From: Limnomonas spitsbergensis | Lineage: Eukaryota; Chlorophyta; Chlorophyceae; Chlamydomonadales | Length of the DNA: 64,000 nucleotides | NCBI GenBank assembly: GCA_037349105.1 | Contig: JAYJMM010000036.1 | Span: 4,562,001 to 4,626,000 of the forward strand | Direction of reading: 5' to 3' | In this document: one piece after another, positions 12,701 through 23,100 of the stretch | Layout: each line of letters opens with the position of its first letter | Position numbering within the stretch: the stretch's first letter is position 1 | Notes under the pieces: model-generated | The model's input: only the letters and a program-made list of their open reading frames with translations | What the model was told of the DNA's origin: nothing | Database searches by the model: none | Translations under genes and position numbers: made by a program

Positions 12701-15700
12701 ACCCTAAGACACAATCTGGACTGCGACTCTGCCTCACACTTGTTACCTATTGTTCTTGATGTTACTTGCGGGAAGACATTTGTTACTTAACCCTTAACCC
12801 TGAACCCTAAGACACAATCTGGACTGCGACTCTGCCTCACACTTGTTATCTATTGTTCTTGGTGCTACTTGCGGGAGGACATTTGTTACTTAACCCTTAA
12901 CCCTGAACCCTAAGACACAATCTGGACTGCGACTCTGCCTCACACTTGTTACCTATTGTTCTTGGTGCTACTTGCGGGAGGACATTTGTTACTTAATCCT
13001 AAACCCTAAACCCTAAGACACAATCTGGACTGCGACTCTGCCTCACACTTGTTACCTATTGTTCTTGGTGCTACTTGCGGGAGGACATTTGTTACTTAAT
13101 CCTAAACCCTGAACCCTAAGACACAATCTGGACTGCGACTCTGCCTCACACTTGTTATCTATTGTTCTTGGTGCTACTTGCGGGAGGACATTTGTTACTT
13201 AATCCTAAACCCTAAACCCTAAGACACAATCTGGACTGCGACTCTGCCTCACACTTGTTACCTATTGTTCTTGGTGCTACTTGCGGGAGGACATTTGTTA
13301 CTTAATCCTAAACCCTGAACCCTAGGACACCCCCTGGACTGCGACTCTGCCTCACATAGTCACATACCCTCGCCCCTGGTCTCCCTCCTGCCTCTGCTTC
13401 CAGATTGAGACTGTTGGATTTCAACTAACGGGGCGCTCTTGCCCCTGTGGTGGAGTCCTGCAAGACAATACGTTGGACTGGGACTCCGCGCTGCCTGAGG
13501 ACGAGCTGCAGGCGGCTGTCGAGCATGCGGACACGGCGGTAGGTGCGACTGTCACGCATGAAGGCCAGAAAGGGGAAAGCTGAGTGCTGATCTGGAAATG
13601 CTTTGAGTGGCGAGTCTTGTTGGGGAGAGGATGTGGTGCGGGCGGATGTGGAACACGGGGATACAGCGGTGGGGGACACTGTTTGGACCTAGGGTCGGAT
13701 CTAGGGTCGGATCAAGGGTCGGATCTAGGGTTGGATCTAGGGTCGCAAATGAAAAACGAAAAATACGAGCGATATTTGGCCACCGTCTTATGTCCTGTTT
13801 GGAGAGCGCACTTCGATTGACCTCCAGGTGCACTGTTTCCTTTTGTGCACCAGATCTTAAGGTAGCTCTTCCTTCTAGTCAGTTGCATGTTATGAAATGC
13901 GCCATTTTAATGCACCCACCTTCGGATGCCCTAGACTTCGCCTAAAATTTTGAGCACATCTGGTCTCACCTGAGGTGACAAGTACAGCTTAAGCACCGCA
14001 TTCGAATGCGCCGTTTGAATCACATCCCCTGGCATGCCCCCGATGTCACCTGGAAATCCGGAATACACTACACCTGATTCCGCTTGGGAATCTGGGAAAT
14101 CTGTTTTCCAAGAAGTTTCTTCAGAAACAATCTTGTTTCAAGCCTGCCTCGAGCCCTCCACATTGTGCACGCAAAAGGATGACAGGAGGCAACCCATTAA
14201 GAAACCAAGGGAGGGGGGGGTCAGGCGGATTGCGGATCAGGCGGGCGGGGGGGGGTGAGGGGACTGTTTGGCCCTTGGGTCGGAAATGGAACAATGGAAG
14301 TGGCTCTCTTGAAATGCCCTGGGTCTTAGCCCCTCGGATAGGGGGCAGGATGAGGTGCAGGCAGCCATCCAACATGCGGTTAAGCAGTATGTGCGGCAGG
14401 GAACATCGAAATGGAAACCTGAAATCCCCCAAAACTGAAACCTGGAACCCCCGAACTGAAGCCCGAAAGCTCCGAAATTGAGCCCTGATATCCCAAATTG
14501 AAACCTGAGACCCCAAAGCCTGAATCCCCTGAAACTGAAACCTGAAGCCCTGAAGCTGGATCCTTTTATACTTTGGCATTGGTGCGTGGCACCAGCCCAA
14601 GTATCCCTCCGTCCTAATTTTCCGCTTTGGCAGTGGTGCTAGGCACCAGCCCCCATATCCCTGCGACCCAAACGCTGTGTAGAACCTGAAAACCTCAACA
14701 TCAATCCTGAGCCCTGTCTTTTAAAATAAGGGCATTGGCGTCGGTTACATGTACCAGCCTGCATGCAGATTTCCCCGTCCAATGAACTAAAGAGTTCAGG
14801 GTTCAAAAATCCGAACCTTGACACACTTTTTCAATCCTTCTGTTTGTTTAAACATGCTAAGCATCGGCGCGACGGTCCAAAGCACCAGCCTGCCTGCAGA
14901 TATCCCCGCTCAGACGTTAGCTGGATGCTGCCTGAAACCTGAAACCGGAACCCTGTTAATTTCTACTTTTCAGACATTGGCCTTGGTTCTGGGCACCAGC
15001 CTACAGATCGCCCCCTCCAATGAGCTGCCCCTAGTGACGCACAGAGCAGGAGGAAAGGTGGTGATTGTCAACTTGCAGGTGTGTGTGTGTGGGGGGGGGG
15101 GGGGGGTAGCAATGTTGATGGGAAGACTGCGTGGGTGTGGAGGACAGGAGGAGAGGTGGTGGTTGTCAACTTGAAGGTGTGTGTGTGGGGGGGGTACGGT
15201 ATGTGATGTTGATGGTGATGGTGATGTTGATGCTGATGTTGGTGGCTTTTAAGGAAAAGGCTGTGGGTGATTGCGTTGACTTTCGTAACACCAACTTCCC
15301 CCGCCGTTCGCAGAAGACTCCCCGCGACCGGCAGGCCAAGCTGCTGGTCCGCGCCCGAGTTGACTTCTGCATGGCGCTGCTGATGCGAGGGCTGAGCATG
15401 GCTGTACCTCCGGTGAGGCTGGGGTTGAGGATTTACGTTAAATAATCCAGGGTTAAGGTTCCAGGGTTAAGGATTCAAGGTTAAGAATCCAGGGTTAAGG
15501 ATCCAGGGTTAAGGATCCAGGGTTAAGGATTCAGGGTTGAGGATTCAGGGTTAAGGATTCAGGGTTAAGGATTCAACGTTAGGGATTCAGGGTTTAGGTT
15601 CCAGGGTGAACGATTCTGGGTTAATGATTCAGGGTTAATGATTCAGGGTTAAGGATTCAGGGTTTAGGTTCCAGGGTGAACAATTCAGGGTCAATGATTC

Positions 15701-18553
15701 AGGGTCAATAATTCAGGGTTTAAGATTCAGGATTCAGGGTCATGATTCAGGGTTTATGATTCAGGGTTTAGGATTCAGGGTTAAGGATTCAGGGTTGAGG
15801 ATTCAGGGTTGACTCCTCAGCCCTACGTGCTGAAATCTTCATGGTGGTCTGAAAGCCCCCCTTTGTTTGAGGGGCAGGTTAGGCAAGGTTTTAGGGAGGG
15901 TGGAATGAGGGTTTAGGGTGAGGTGGTGATTGTATGGACTGAATAGCTGAGCATGGCTGCACCTCCGGTGAGGCCGGTATTAGTTAAGGGTTAAGGATAA
16001 AGCTCTTCGTGCTGAAACCTGCATGGCGCGTCTGATGTAAGGGCTGAGCGTGGCCATGGCTCCAGAGAGGGAGAAGTGAGGGTTAAAGATCATGGCTTAA
16101 AGGTCATGGGTTATACATTTGAAATGATGGGGTGCAAGGTTCTATCTATGCGTTCGCTTTTGAATTGCACTGCTGATACTGCGGGTAACGCGCAAACCTT
16201 TGCCTCCAGCAAGCAATCATTTAAAAGAAAAGATAGTGGCGGTAGCGGAATCTGATGCGGGTGACGCGCAAGGCTGTGCCTCCGGAAAGTGTACCTTTGG
16301 AAAAGAGGATGACGGTAGCGAATTCTTGTGTTCCGTTCCTTTCCCCACTTGCTGCTTGTGCGGAGGGTTGCGCGTGGCTGTGCCTCCAATGAGGGGGGTC
16401 CTAAGTGTGGTATATGTCGTTCCTGTGTTGATCGCACTTGCTAATGTGGGATTTTAAGTGTGGTATCTGCATATTCTTGGCAGGGTCCCTTTATGCTGCA
16501 AAGACCTGGCAGGGCTTTAGGCATGCCAGACCTGGCAGGGCAGGGCTTTAGGCAGGGCAGACCTAGCAGGGTCCCTCTAGGCAGGATGCTGCAAAGACCT
16601 CGGGGGCCGTAAAATCAGAAAAGGAGGAGGAGGAGGAGCAACCAGTTCCTCGCACTGGCTGCAGTGGGATCCTTATTTTGAGCAAAACCTGATGTTCCTG
16701 TGTTGGCTGCACTTGCTACTGATGCGGGGGATGCGTAATGGCTGTGGCTCCCTCCCCTGCCTCTTGACCCGCAATGCACCATATAGGAAGCCAAAGCACT
16801 ACAGCAATACATTCACCCACTGTTGCTCCCCTCTCCTCCCCTCCCCTCCTGATATACATCCAGGGTACTTCCGCAGTACTACGGCAACACATCCACCTAC
16901 TAATGCCTCCCCTTTCCTTCCTCTTTGTCCCTCAGTACGTGCGCATGGACACGGCTGTCATATTGCACCAGCAGCTCGCAAGCCGCTCTCCAGACACCAC
17001 CCCAACCGTGGCTGCTGCGCCTTCATTGCCCTCTGGAGAGGGCGGTGGCACTCCGTCCTCGTCCGCCGCTGCAGCCCGCTTCTCGCTGACGGTGCGCAGC
17101 GTGCATGGCGAGGAGTGCCCCATGCCCATGGTGCATGCGGTGCGACTCTGGATTCCCGCTAGTGCATCGGCCGTTACAATTACCCTGGCAGCCTCATCGT
17201 CATCATCCAGCATTGCGGCCTCAAAGACTGGTAAGGCCGAGGGAGTTACAGGGACTGCCCCAGGAGCAGCAACAGGAACGGAAACAGCAACAGCAACAAC
17301 CGCCACTGGTACCACAGCAAGGGCTGCAGAAACAGAGGCAGCAGAAGCAGCTGCAGACGCTGCGCCGCCTGCCACGCTCAGCGATGGTGCCGTTGGGACG
17401 TCCAATGACACCCTTCCGCCGGATGCGCCCGCAGTCATGATGCACGGTCTGATACCTGAGATCTCCCCTGACGTCTCTTCTGAGCCTCGGGACAACCCTC
17501 ATCAATCTGCAAAGATCTCAGGGGCCATTAAATCAGAAAAGGCGGAGGAGCAGCAACCAGTCGCCGCAACCGCTGCCAGTCCACACCCCTCGCCACCCTC
17601 CTCCTCAAGGCTTGCTGCACCGGGCGTGTACTTCGAGCTGGAGGGACCCGCGCCCTTCCGATTTGAAGTCTGTATGGAGGGTGGCAGCGCCTTGGCGGCG
17701 TCAAGCGTGGTCAGCTGCCGGGTGGAGCTGCTACTACGCTCGCCTTGGGCCGACGAGGGCAGGCGCCAGGTGGTTCTTGAGCACGAGGTGGTTCTTGAGC
17801 ACGAGGTGGTTATGGCGCACGCAGCGGCGGCTGCGACTAGTGCGGGGATATCCGTGGGCATGAGCGGGGGAGCGGATGGAGAGAAAGCAGGGCGAAAGGC
17901 TGGGCTTACCGGCGTCAGTCCTAAGGAAGCATCCCGCATGCAGCTGCGGAGTGTGTCTCCTGCGTCCGACCCTGCTGCTGGAGGTACTGTGGAGAGCTTG
18001 CACAGCTTCATCACCCAGGTGGCGGGCGGGAAATTGGGAATGGGCTTTGGGCTGTGGGCTTTATGCCATTGCTGTGGGCTGTATATTGTTGGAGATCAAA
18101 CGGATCACTTGCACCCTTGGATTGGGGTGGTGGGTTCCACGTTCCTGTCCCCTGACATAGGAGGGCGGCATGGCTGCTCCATGGTCATGGCTGTGCATGG
18201 TACCTGGGATTGAGCTTGCTTATACCCTACCTGCCTGTGTGATGTCATGGTCTGCTCCCACAGTCAAGCAGCCCGTGCCTCGCACCCTCTGCTGCCATCT
18301 GAGCTTTTGTTTCATCTCACTCCCATTATCCTCTCAGGTCCAGACCCATCATCCTGAGGCCATCATTGCGGCGTATGCCGCAAACCCGCCAGCAGTCAAG
18401 CAGCCCGTGCCCCGTGCCGCAGCGGCGACGACGATTGCCAACAAGAAAATGAAGTTGGACGCCGCTGCTGCAGCGGCTGCGGCACGGGCTGTTGGTACCC
18501 GGCGGTCTCAGAGGGGCCGCAGCAATGGCGACTGTGAAGGCGCTGAGAGCTAG
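3793..18553 (+). CDS. SRT1: Sirtuin, class IV (SIRT6 / plant SRT1 type) NAD-dependent protein deacylase
   Basis: Nine exons are supported: 3793-3915, 7366-7442, 9757-9853, 11164-11334, 13404-13538, 14974-15078, 15314-15412, 16936-18018 and 18338-18553. All have GT-AG borders and all phases agree, giving about 701 aa. The protein starts [20 protein letters not shown], the SIRT6/SRT1 N-terminus. The Rossmann/NAD motifs follow in order: [21 protein letters not shown], the catalytic-His segment SELHGN, two zinc Cys pairs (CQSC and CPC), GTSLQI and IVNLQ. None of these key residues is missing. After the catalytic core (to about residue 305) comes a 390-aa extension. It begins [13 protein letters not shown], carries [12 protein letters not shown] (reminiscent of plant SRT1 C-termini), is Ala/Thr/Pro-rich with a VVLEHE duplication, and ends in a basic, probably nuclear-targeting tail (KKMKLD, RRSQRGR). 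Expected role: chromatin deacylation in the nucleus. Intron bulk is repeats. Confidence 0.93.
4090..5190. repeat. Minisatellite, 23/24-bp unit, sirtuin intron 1
   Basis: About 45 units built on CATGGGCATCAGCAGCACCT plus CTG fill this stretch. They alternate between a 23-bp form (GGGCATCAG) and a 24-bp form (GGGCCATCAG). The length switch makes long frames that change phase and read as MGISSTSAW or MGHQQHLC repeats; these are not genes. Confidence 0.97.
5495..5684. mobile_element. Decayed hAT-like MITE, sirtuin intron 1
   Basis: The interior (GCCCATTGACAG, GGCGGATCCAGGCTTAG, ACTCGCAGCC) is shared with copies at 12274, 20881, 26804 and 51360. The terminal CAGTG is degraded. The flanks ATTCTCAT (5487-5494) and ATTGTCAT (5685-5692) match at 7 of 8 positions, as expected for an 8-bp target duplication. 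Confidence 0.6.
5888..7346. repeat. 24-bp minisatellite carrying the intron 1 3' splice site
   Basis: About 60 units contain TGTGACCAGGTGGCCCCTAA plus ATGG. The core ACCAGGTGGCCC equals the genuine acceptor and first exon bases at 7361-7371 (ACCAG, then GTGGCCC). The unit is 24 bp, so each repeat reads VAPKWCDQ in the frame of exon 2. An in-frame TGA at 7357-7359 separates the array from the exon. Long frames in all directions are by-products. Confidence 0.97.
7475..7795. repeat. Tandem array, about 32-34 bp unit, sirtuin intron 2
   Basis: Around ten units contain GCCAGCTAGGCAGGCAGGGA and ATCTAGATC. The array begins just after the exon 2 donor at 7443. Confidence 0.9.
7796..9756. repeat. Remainder of sirtuin intron 2 with several short duplications
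   Basis: A unit containing GGCTCGGGATGAGTAAAAGC is repeated at about 7936 and 7989. A unit with CCATGCCTCTCATTTCC occurs at about 8618 and 8713. GAAGCACGGGACATGGCTCC occurs near 9177 and again near 9295. A stretch near 9335-9365 (GGACGCGGCCACGGCCCATG) recurs near 27625 in a WD40 intron, so it is a dispersed repeat. There is no coding exon in this interval. Confidence 0.75.
9860..11150. repeat. 1.3-kb polypyrimidine tract, sirtuin intron 3
   Basis: This tract is almost pure C/T on the plus strand. Units of CCCTCCCACACATGCCCCC and CTCCCTCCCT are broken only by a few short non-repetitive islands. Two islands (10350-10440 and 10515-10595) are copies of the exon 4 acceptor and exon start. Long proline/serine-rich (plus) and glycine-rich (minus) frames come from composition only. 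Confidence 0.95.
11335..12273. repeat. Sirtuin intron 4, 5' part with two small arrays
   Basis: GGGATGGCACGATACGGCA-like units occur at 11338-11450. GCCAGAAAGATCTTTGGTGT-like units, about seven of 20-22 bp, occur at 11690-11830. The rest is unremarkable; no coding sequence was seen. Confidence 0.75.
12274..12466. mobile_element. hAT-like MITE, sirtuin intron 4
   Basis: The element starts CAGTGTCCATTTTTTC and ends GGAGCACTG, which are imperfect terminal inverted repeats. Its interior is shared with the other family members (CAGCCTCTGGC, GGCCACAGATAGGG on the opposite strand). The flanking 8-mers match poorly here, so the insertion is old. Confidence 0.6.
12610..13345. repeat. 103-bp tandem array with plant-type telomeric motifs
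   Basis: Seven units of about 103 bp each contain TCTGGACTGCGACTCTGCCT, a TTGTTACCTATTGTTCTTG segment and a degenerate AACCCTAAACCCTAA block. The GGACTGCGACTCTGCCT part resembles GGACTGGGACTCCGCGCTGCCT in exon 5 (13470-13500), so the unit appears to include an exon fragment. Confidence 0.93.
13539..14973. repeat. Sirtuin intron 5 with decayed copies of exons 5 and 6
   Basis: A GGGTCGGATCTA array lies at 13690-13746. A copy of the exon 5 end (GATGAGGTGCAGGCAGCCAT) lies at 14350-14395. Four decayed copies of the exon 6 start lie near 14570, 14628, 14735 and 14862. Each has the order CATTGG..., GCACCAGCC, AT(A/C)..CCCC. A degenerate GAAACCTGAAACCCC array lies at 14410-14550. No extra exon is supported. 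Confidence 0.8.
15079..15313. repeat. Sirtuin intron 6 with a copy of the exon 6 end
   Basis: Exon 6 ends GGTGGTGATTGTCAACTTGC followed by AG, then a GTGTGTGTG donor stretch. A near-identical block (GGTGGTGGTTGTCAACTTGA) followed by GTGTGTGTG and a G-run recurs about 90 bp downstream, at 15155-15190. Confidence 0.85.
15413..16935. repeat. Sirtuin intron 7 with telomere-like array and copies of exon 7 and 8 edges
   Basis: A degenerate 14-bp array of TTCAGGGTTAAGGA units covers about 15440-15810. Five or six decayed copies of the exon 7 end follow (near 15945, 16020, 16165, 16260, 16360 and 16715), each ending near GGCTGTGCCTCC or a variant, like the real GGCTGTACCTCCG donor. At 16590-16665 there is a copy of an interior piece of exon 8 (17508-17580; shared AAATCAGAAAAGG and GGAGGAG). 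It lies upstream of the exon itself. Confidence 0.8.
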
Positions 18554-20107
18554 CATTGCAAGGTTCTGTCAAATTTCTTACAGAGTGTTGTTTTTTTGTG
18601 TTCAATCCAGCGGGCTGCAGATTTCTTGCGCATGCGTGTTGTATCGGGGCAAGTGCATGCCAGCCGTAGCCGGTTTTAGCACTAGCATTAGATGGGACCG
18701 AGAGCCCGAAACCAAAGTGCCCCCCCCCTTGTGGCCATTCTACCAGAATATGACCACCGGCTGCGGCGTGAAGCCCCTCCGTCAGACCAGAACCAACAAG
18801 CACCTGTGATTTTGGTCTCAAAGTCAAGCTAAGAATGTGTGCACTCCGTGACTTAGGAGCTTGTCAATGCGCAGCATTATAAGCACCTACCGGGTTAATG
18901 ATGGTTCAAGATGTCAAGACAGGTGGAGTGTGCAAAATCCGGAAGAATGCTGAAAACGAGGTATTTGCGCGATAAAAGACGTTCACAATCCCACCTTGCC
19001 TAAGTTGTTATGCTACTTAGCTTGGCCCACCCATAACGGATGCCAACCTCGGCAACATCCCAGCCTTTTGGTGATTGTGAGGCAGGGCCCTTAATTCTCT
19101 ATGTATTGCTTCTTGCGAATGACGTATTGACGTTACACCTTTGAGCCCTGTTGTTAAAGGCTGGGCCTCGTGGATGGGCACCCAAGTGTCTCGTTGAGAG
19201 GAAGAAGGGCAGGCAAGAGGTAAGACAGAGAGGAGCACAAAGCAAAAGTCACGCACGCACGCAGATTGTGTTTCACCCATACTCTTTGGACCCTCAAGAT
19301 ACGAGACACTGTCCATGATATAGGTGTACAGCATGTACAGCGTGTACATTTGTTTAGCCTTAGACTCAGTAGCATCCAGGATTGCTACATACCCCCCCAA
19401 CTGGAGCAAAAGTAGCATATCCCTTGAACATGGTAAAAAGAGCCAGGGAGTGAAGGTTATGAGGATGATCAGTCCAACAAAACAAACAGGGTAGTCAAGC
19501 CGCTTACTAACGTATCACGCGACATTGCTGTGGCAGCAACAAGCTTAAACAGTCATGCATACGACACATCCGTATTCCGCATTATTTAGGTGATTTAAGG
19601 TGGCTTGTGGGTCGGCCAGGCACGTTCGTTTTGCTGTGATCTGTGACGACTAAAATAAACCCTTTAGACCCGGTTAAGAGTCGGACCCCCTGCATCCAAG
19701 TCAGTCTCGAAGTTCACTCCAACGACAGAAAATTTAAACGAGCTTGAATAAATCCAGATATGGCACCCCCCCTTTTCAATTGGTTGTCTCTGCATCCCCA
19801 TTAAAAAATATTGGCAGAGGAGAATAATCTCAAAATCAGGCCAGACGTTTTGTGACTTCCCAAATTTGGCAGCTGGTGCTGAATTTCAATCCTTTGTTCC
19901 CACGCCAAAGGATTGGGGGGGGAGGGGGTCTAAATATAACCGCTGACTAGCGGCATTTTTTGGGGTGAATGAATACACATAGTTAAGCAGACATGCGCCA
20001 TCGTAATGCTCCGCTTATTAACTGTTAGAACAAATCACCAGCTCTCTATCGCAGATCTATGCACATTCCCGCCCTAGTTTTGAGGGTGTATTAGCCCTGC
20101 GGGAGTA
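18554..20107. other. Convergent intergenic region between sirtuin and WD40 genes
   Basis: This holds the 3' UTRs of both genes; no coding region was recognised. At about 19125-19215, on the minus strand, lies a diverged copy of the LINE-type tail also seen at 30115-30215 (CAACGAGACA, GGGTGCCCA, GGTGTAACGTCAAT). A G-rich run lies at 19914-19929. Confidence 0.5.
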
Positions 20108-23100
20108 TTAGCTGATCCTCCAGAGAAAGATCGGGGCCCGATTCACTAAGCCAGGCCCTTCAGGCGCCACGTCCAAATGGCAGGAGCCACCTCCGCCACC
20201 CACTCTAGGCTGGGCCGGGCCAGCAGCACCTGTCGCCATCAAACTGGCGACAATGCTGCTTTCCTCCCCCCCGGCAGCAGCCCCAGCAGCCGGCAGCTCC
20301 CCGTACGCGTCCAGCGAGCTGTCCAAAGCCTTCCCGAATCCCGACAGCCCAGCCTTAGCGCTTCCGGCGCCGCCTGGCCTGTCCCGTCCCTTACGCCGCA
20401 CAGTGACGGTCGCCGCTGCTGCCGAGGAGGTGGTAGCACTAGCACTGTATCCCCTGTCTTCCAACGTCCCAGGAGAGGGGTCGGGGCCCTTTGATGCCAG
20501 ACAGGGCTGTGGAGCTGCTGCTGCTGCTTCTGCTGCTTCTAGCAGCTGCGGTTGTTGCTGGCGGATGGGAGCCATTGCGTGGACCTCTCCAGCTGCAGCG
20601 ATGAGCGTCCCTCCCCGTGCCTCCGAGACCACCAGCAGGGGGGATTCGAACCCAAAGCCTGACTGGACGGTGGTCGGGATGCTTCCTTTTCGCCAAAAGC
20701 AGAAAGCAAACAGTCAGAAATAGGCGTGGAGCAGAGGGTTGGTTGCGCTATCTTAGGGTTTGTTTAGGATTGAGGGTTAAGGGTTTAGGGTTGGGAGGGC
20801 TACCTTAGGGTTTATTTTTGAAGAAGATAAGACTCTGTCCCTGTCCCAGTCCCAGCCCCTACCCCTATTCCTGTGCCCATCAGTGCTTCTTCATTCGTTA
20901 CTCCGCTAAGTGTCAGCTACACTCCAGCCTCTGGCTGCAGGCCCCATTTGTGGCCACCTATGTTGGTTTGGCCCCCAGCCGAAGGCTGATCCAGGTCTGG
21001 TCCCAATCGGGCCTTTGGCGGCCACCGGGCGGTCTGCCAGAGTTGGACTCGTAGCCGGAAAAAGAAACACTGGTGCTCATGTCTTAGGTAAAGACAGTAC
21101 CCAAGCAGCTAGTCAGGAGTTGACTCTGCACACTGAAGGGTTTGTAGCCACAAGCCAAATCCAAACAAACTTCCCAGATCTCCATCACAACAACAGCCGA
21201 TGCCAATGCCGCAACTGCACAGCCGGGCTGTCATAATTCAGTCATCCTGACGCTCAACGTCACGTTGACTTTCAATGACACTCACTGTCACTTTATCCAG
21301 TCAGCACCCCACCCTCTACCTCAGCCACAGGGCAAGGCTGCCTGAAACTATCAACCCGGTTCTCAATGTCGATCACTGTCAGCTGGACCTTGGATCCCGT
21401 CAGCACCCCACCCTCTACCTCCGCCACCACCACCGCCGCAGTGCAGGGCTTCCTGAAACTCTTACCCGGGTTCTCAATGTCGATCATCGTCAGTTGGCCC
21501 TGGGATCCCGGCAGCACCAACCATGCACGCCCCTCGCGATGAGCAAAGCCGCAGCTGTAAGTCACGTCCGGCACTCGTAAGGTCCTCACCACGGACAAGG
21601 TGAGGGCATCCTGAAGAGGAATGGCCAGGACATGGAGCGGGCAGGTGGGCCGTTACCAAAATGAGAGACAATGTGCATTTTCAGTTTTGCAATTGTAGGG
21701 TTCTGTCACATACCTTTCTGGAAGTCTATGAGTAGAACGACAAGCCGAACTGCTCCATGGCTTCATTCCCCCATGCATACAAGGTCCCTTGTCAGCCATG
21801 GCCATGCATCAGTCCTCCCCGATGCCGTGGCCACCCACCAACTGCCATGGCCACCGACTCATTGCCATGGCCACCCACGAACTGCCATGACTACCTACCA
21901 ACTGCCATGGCCACCGACTAATTGCCATGGCTACCCACGAACTGCCATGGCCACCGACTAATTGCCATGGCCACCCACCAACTGCCATGGCCACCCACCA
22001 ACTGCCATGGCCACCGACTAATTGCCATGGCCACCCACCGACTGCCATGGCCACCCACCAACTGCCATGGCCACCCACCAACTGCCATGGCCACCGACTA
22101 ATTGCCATGGCCACCCGCCAACTGCCATGGCCACCCACCAACTGCCATGGCCACCAACTAATTGCCATGGCCACCCACCAACTGCCATGGCCACCCACCA
22201 ACTGCCATGGCCACCCACGAACTGCCATGGCCACCCACCAACTGCCATGGCCACCGACTAATTGCCATGGCCACCCACCAACTGCCATGGCCACCCACCA
22301 ACTGCCATGGCCACCCACCAACTGCCATGGCCACCGACTAATTGCCATGGCCACCCACCGACTGCCATGGCCACCCACCAACTGCCATGGCCACCAACTA
22401 ATTGCCATGGCCACCCACCAACTGCCATGGCCACCCACGAACTGCCATGGCCACCCAGCAACTGCCATGGCCACCGACTAATTGCCATGGCCACCCACCA
22501 ACTGCCATGGCCACCCACCAAGATGAAAATGTCACGCGCTCACATGCACCCACCAGCACTCAGACGATACCACCTTGCGATCCCATGCACCCACCAGAAA
22601 ATGTGTAATGGGAAGTACGCCCCCAAAGGGTCATGGAGTTAAAGGTTTAGGGTTAAGGTTTTACAAGCTTCATAGTTTCAAGAAAAATAGTACAGACACA
22701 GAGGAGGCCACACCCACCAGCACAAAGACGGTCCCATCCCGCGCCGTGCACGCCAGCCACTTCCCATGCGGGTCGAACGCACAAGACGTCAGGATGCGCG
22801 CCCCGGCCGTCAGGGCCACGGCGTGCAAGAAGCTCAGACGGCCGTCGCTCCCGAGCGACCACACACGCAGCTGAGAATCCGCGCATGCCGTTGCGATGAG
22901 GCGGCCGTTGCTGGGGTTGCCTCCATTGAGGGCCGGTTGCATGGCACACCCGAAGATGTAGGCCCCGGTGTAACCTTGCTTCATGGCCTCTGAGGGTTCA
23001 GGGTTGAGGGTTAAGGGGTTTAGCCTTGCTTCATGACCTCCAAGAGTCCAGGGTTGAGGGTTGAGGGTTGAGGGTTGAGGGGTTAAGCCTTGCTTCATGA

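Noticed and set aside
15440..15810. A true telomere or chromosome end
   Set aside because: The telomere-like units are degenerate, internal and flanked on both sides by exons of one gene.
16932..18014. Minus-strand and other-frame ORFs opposite sirtuin exon 8 and the WD40 last exon
   Set aside because: They are shadows in GC-rich coding sequence. The opposite frames have no motif and contradict exon phases.
19017..19418. 133-codon minus-strand frame in the convergent intergenic region
   Set aside because: Part of it is the diverged LINE-type tail, and the remainder has no protein character.
20630..20680. GACCACC...GGTGGTC stem around a TTCGAAT loop in WD40 exon 8, tRNA-like
   Set aside because: Only about 50 nt, without D-arm or anticodon arm, and inside an in-phase coding exon. 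Probably chance.
21809..22530. Regularly spaced repeats resembling a CRISPR array
   Set aside because: Units are directly adjacent with no unique spacers, and the context is a eukaryotic intron.
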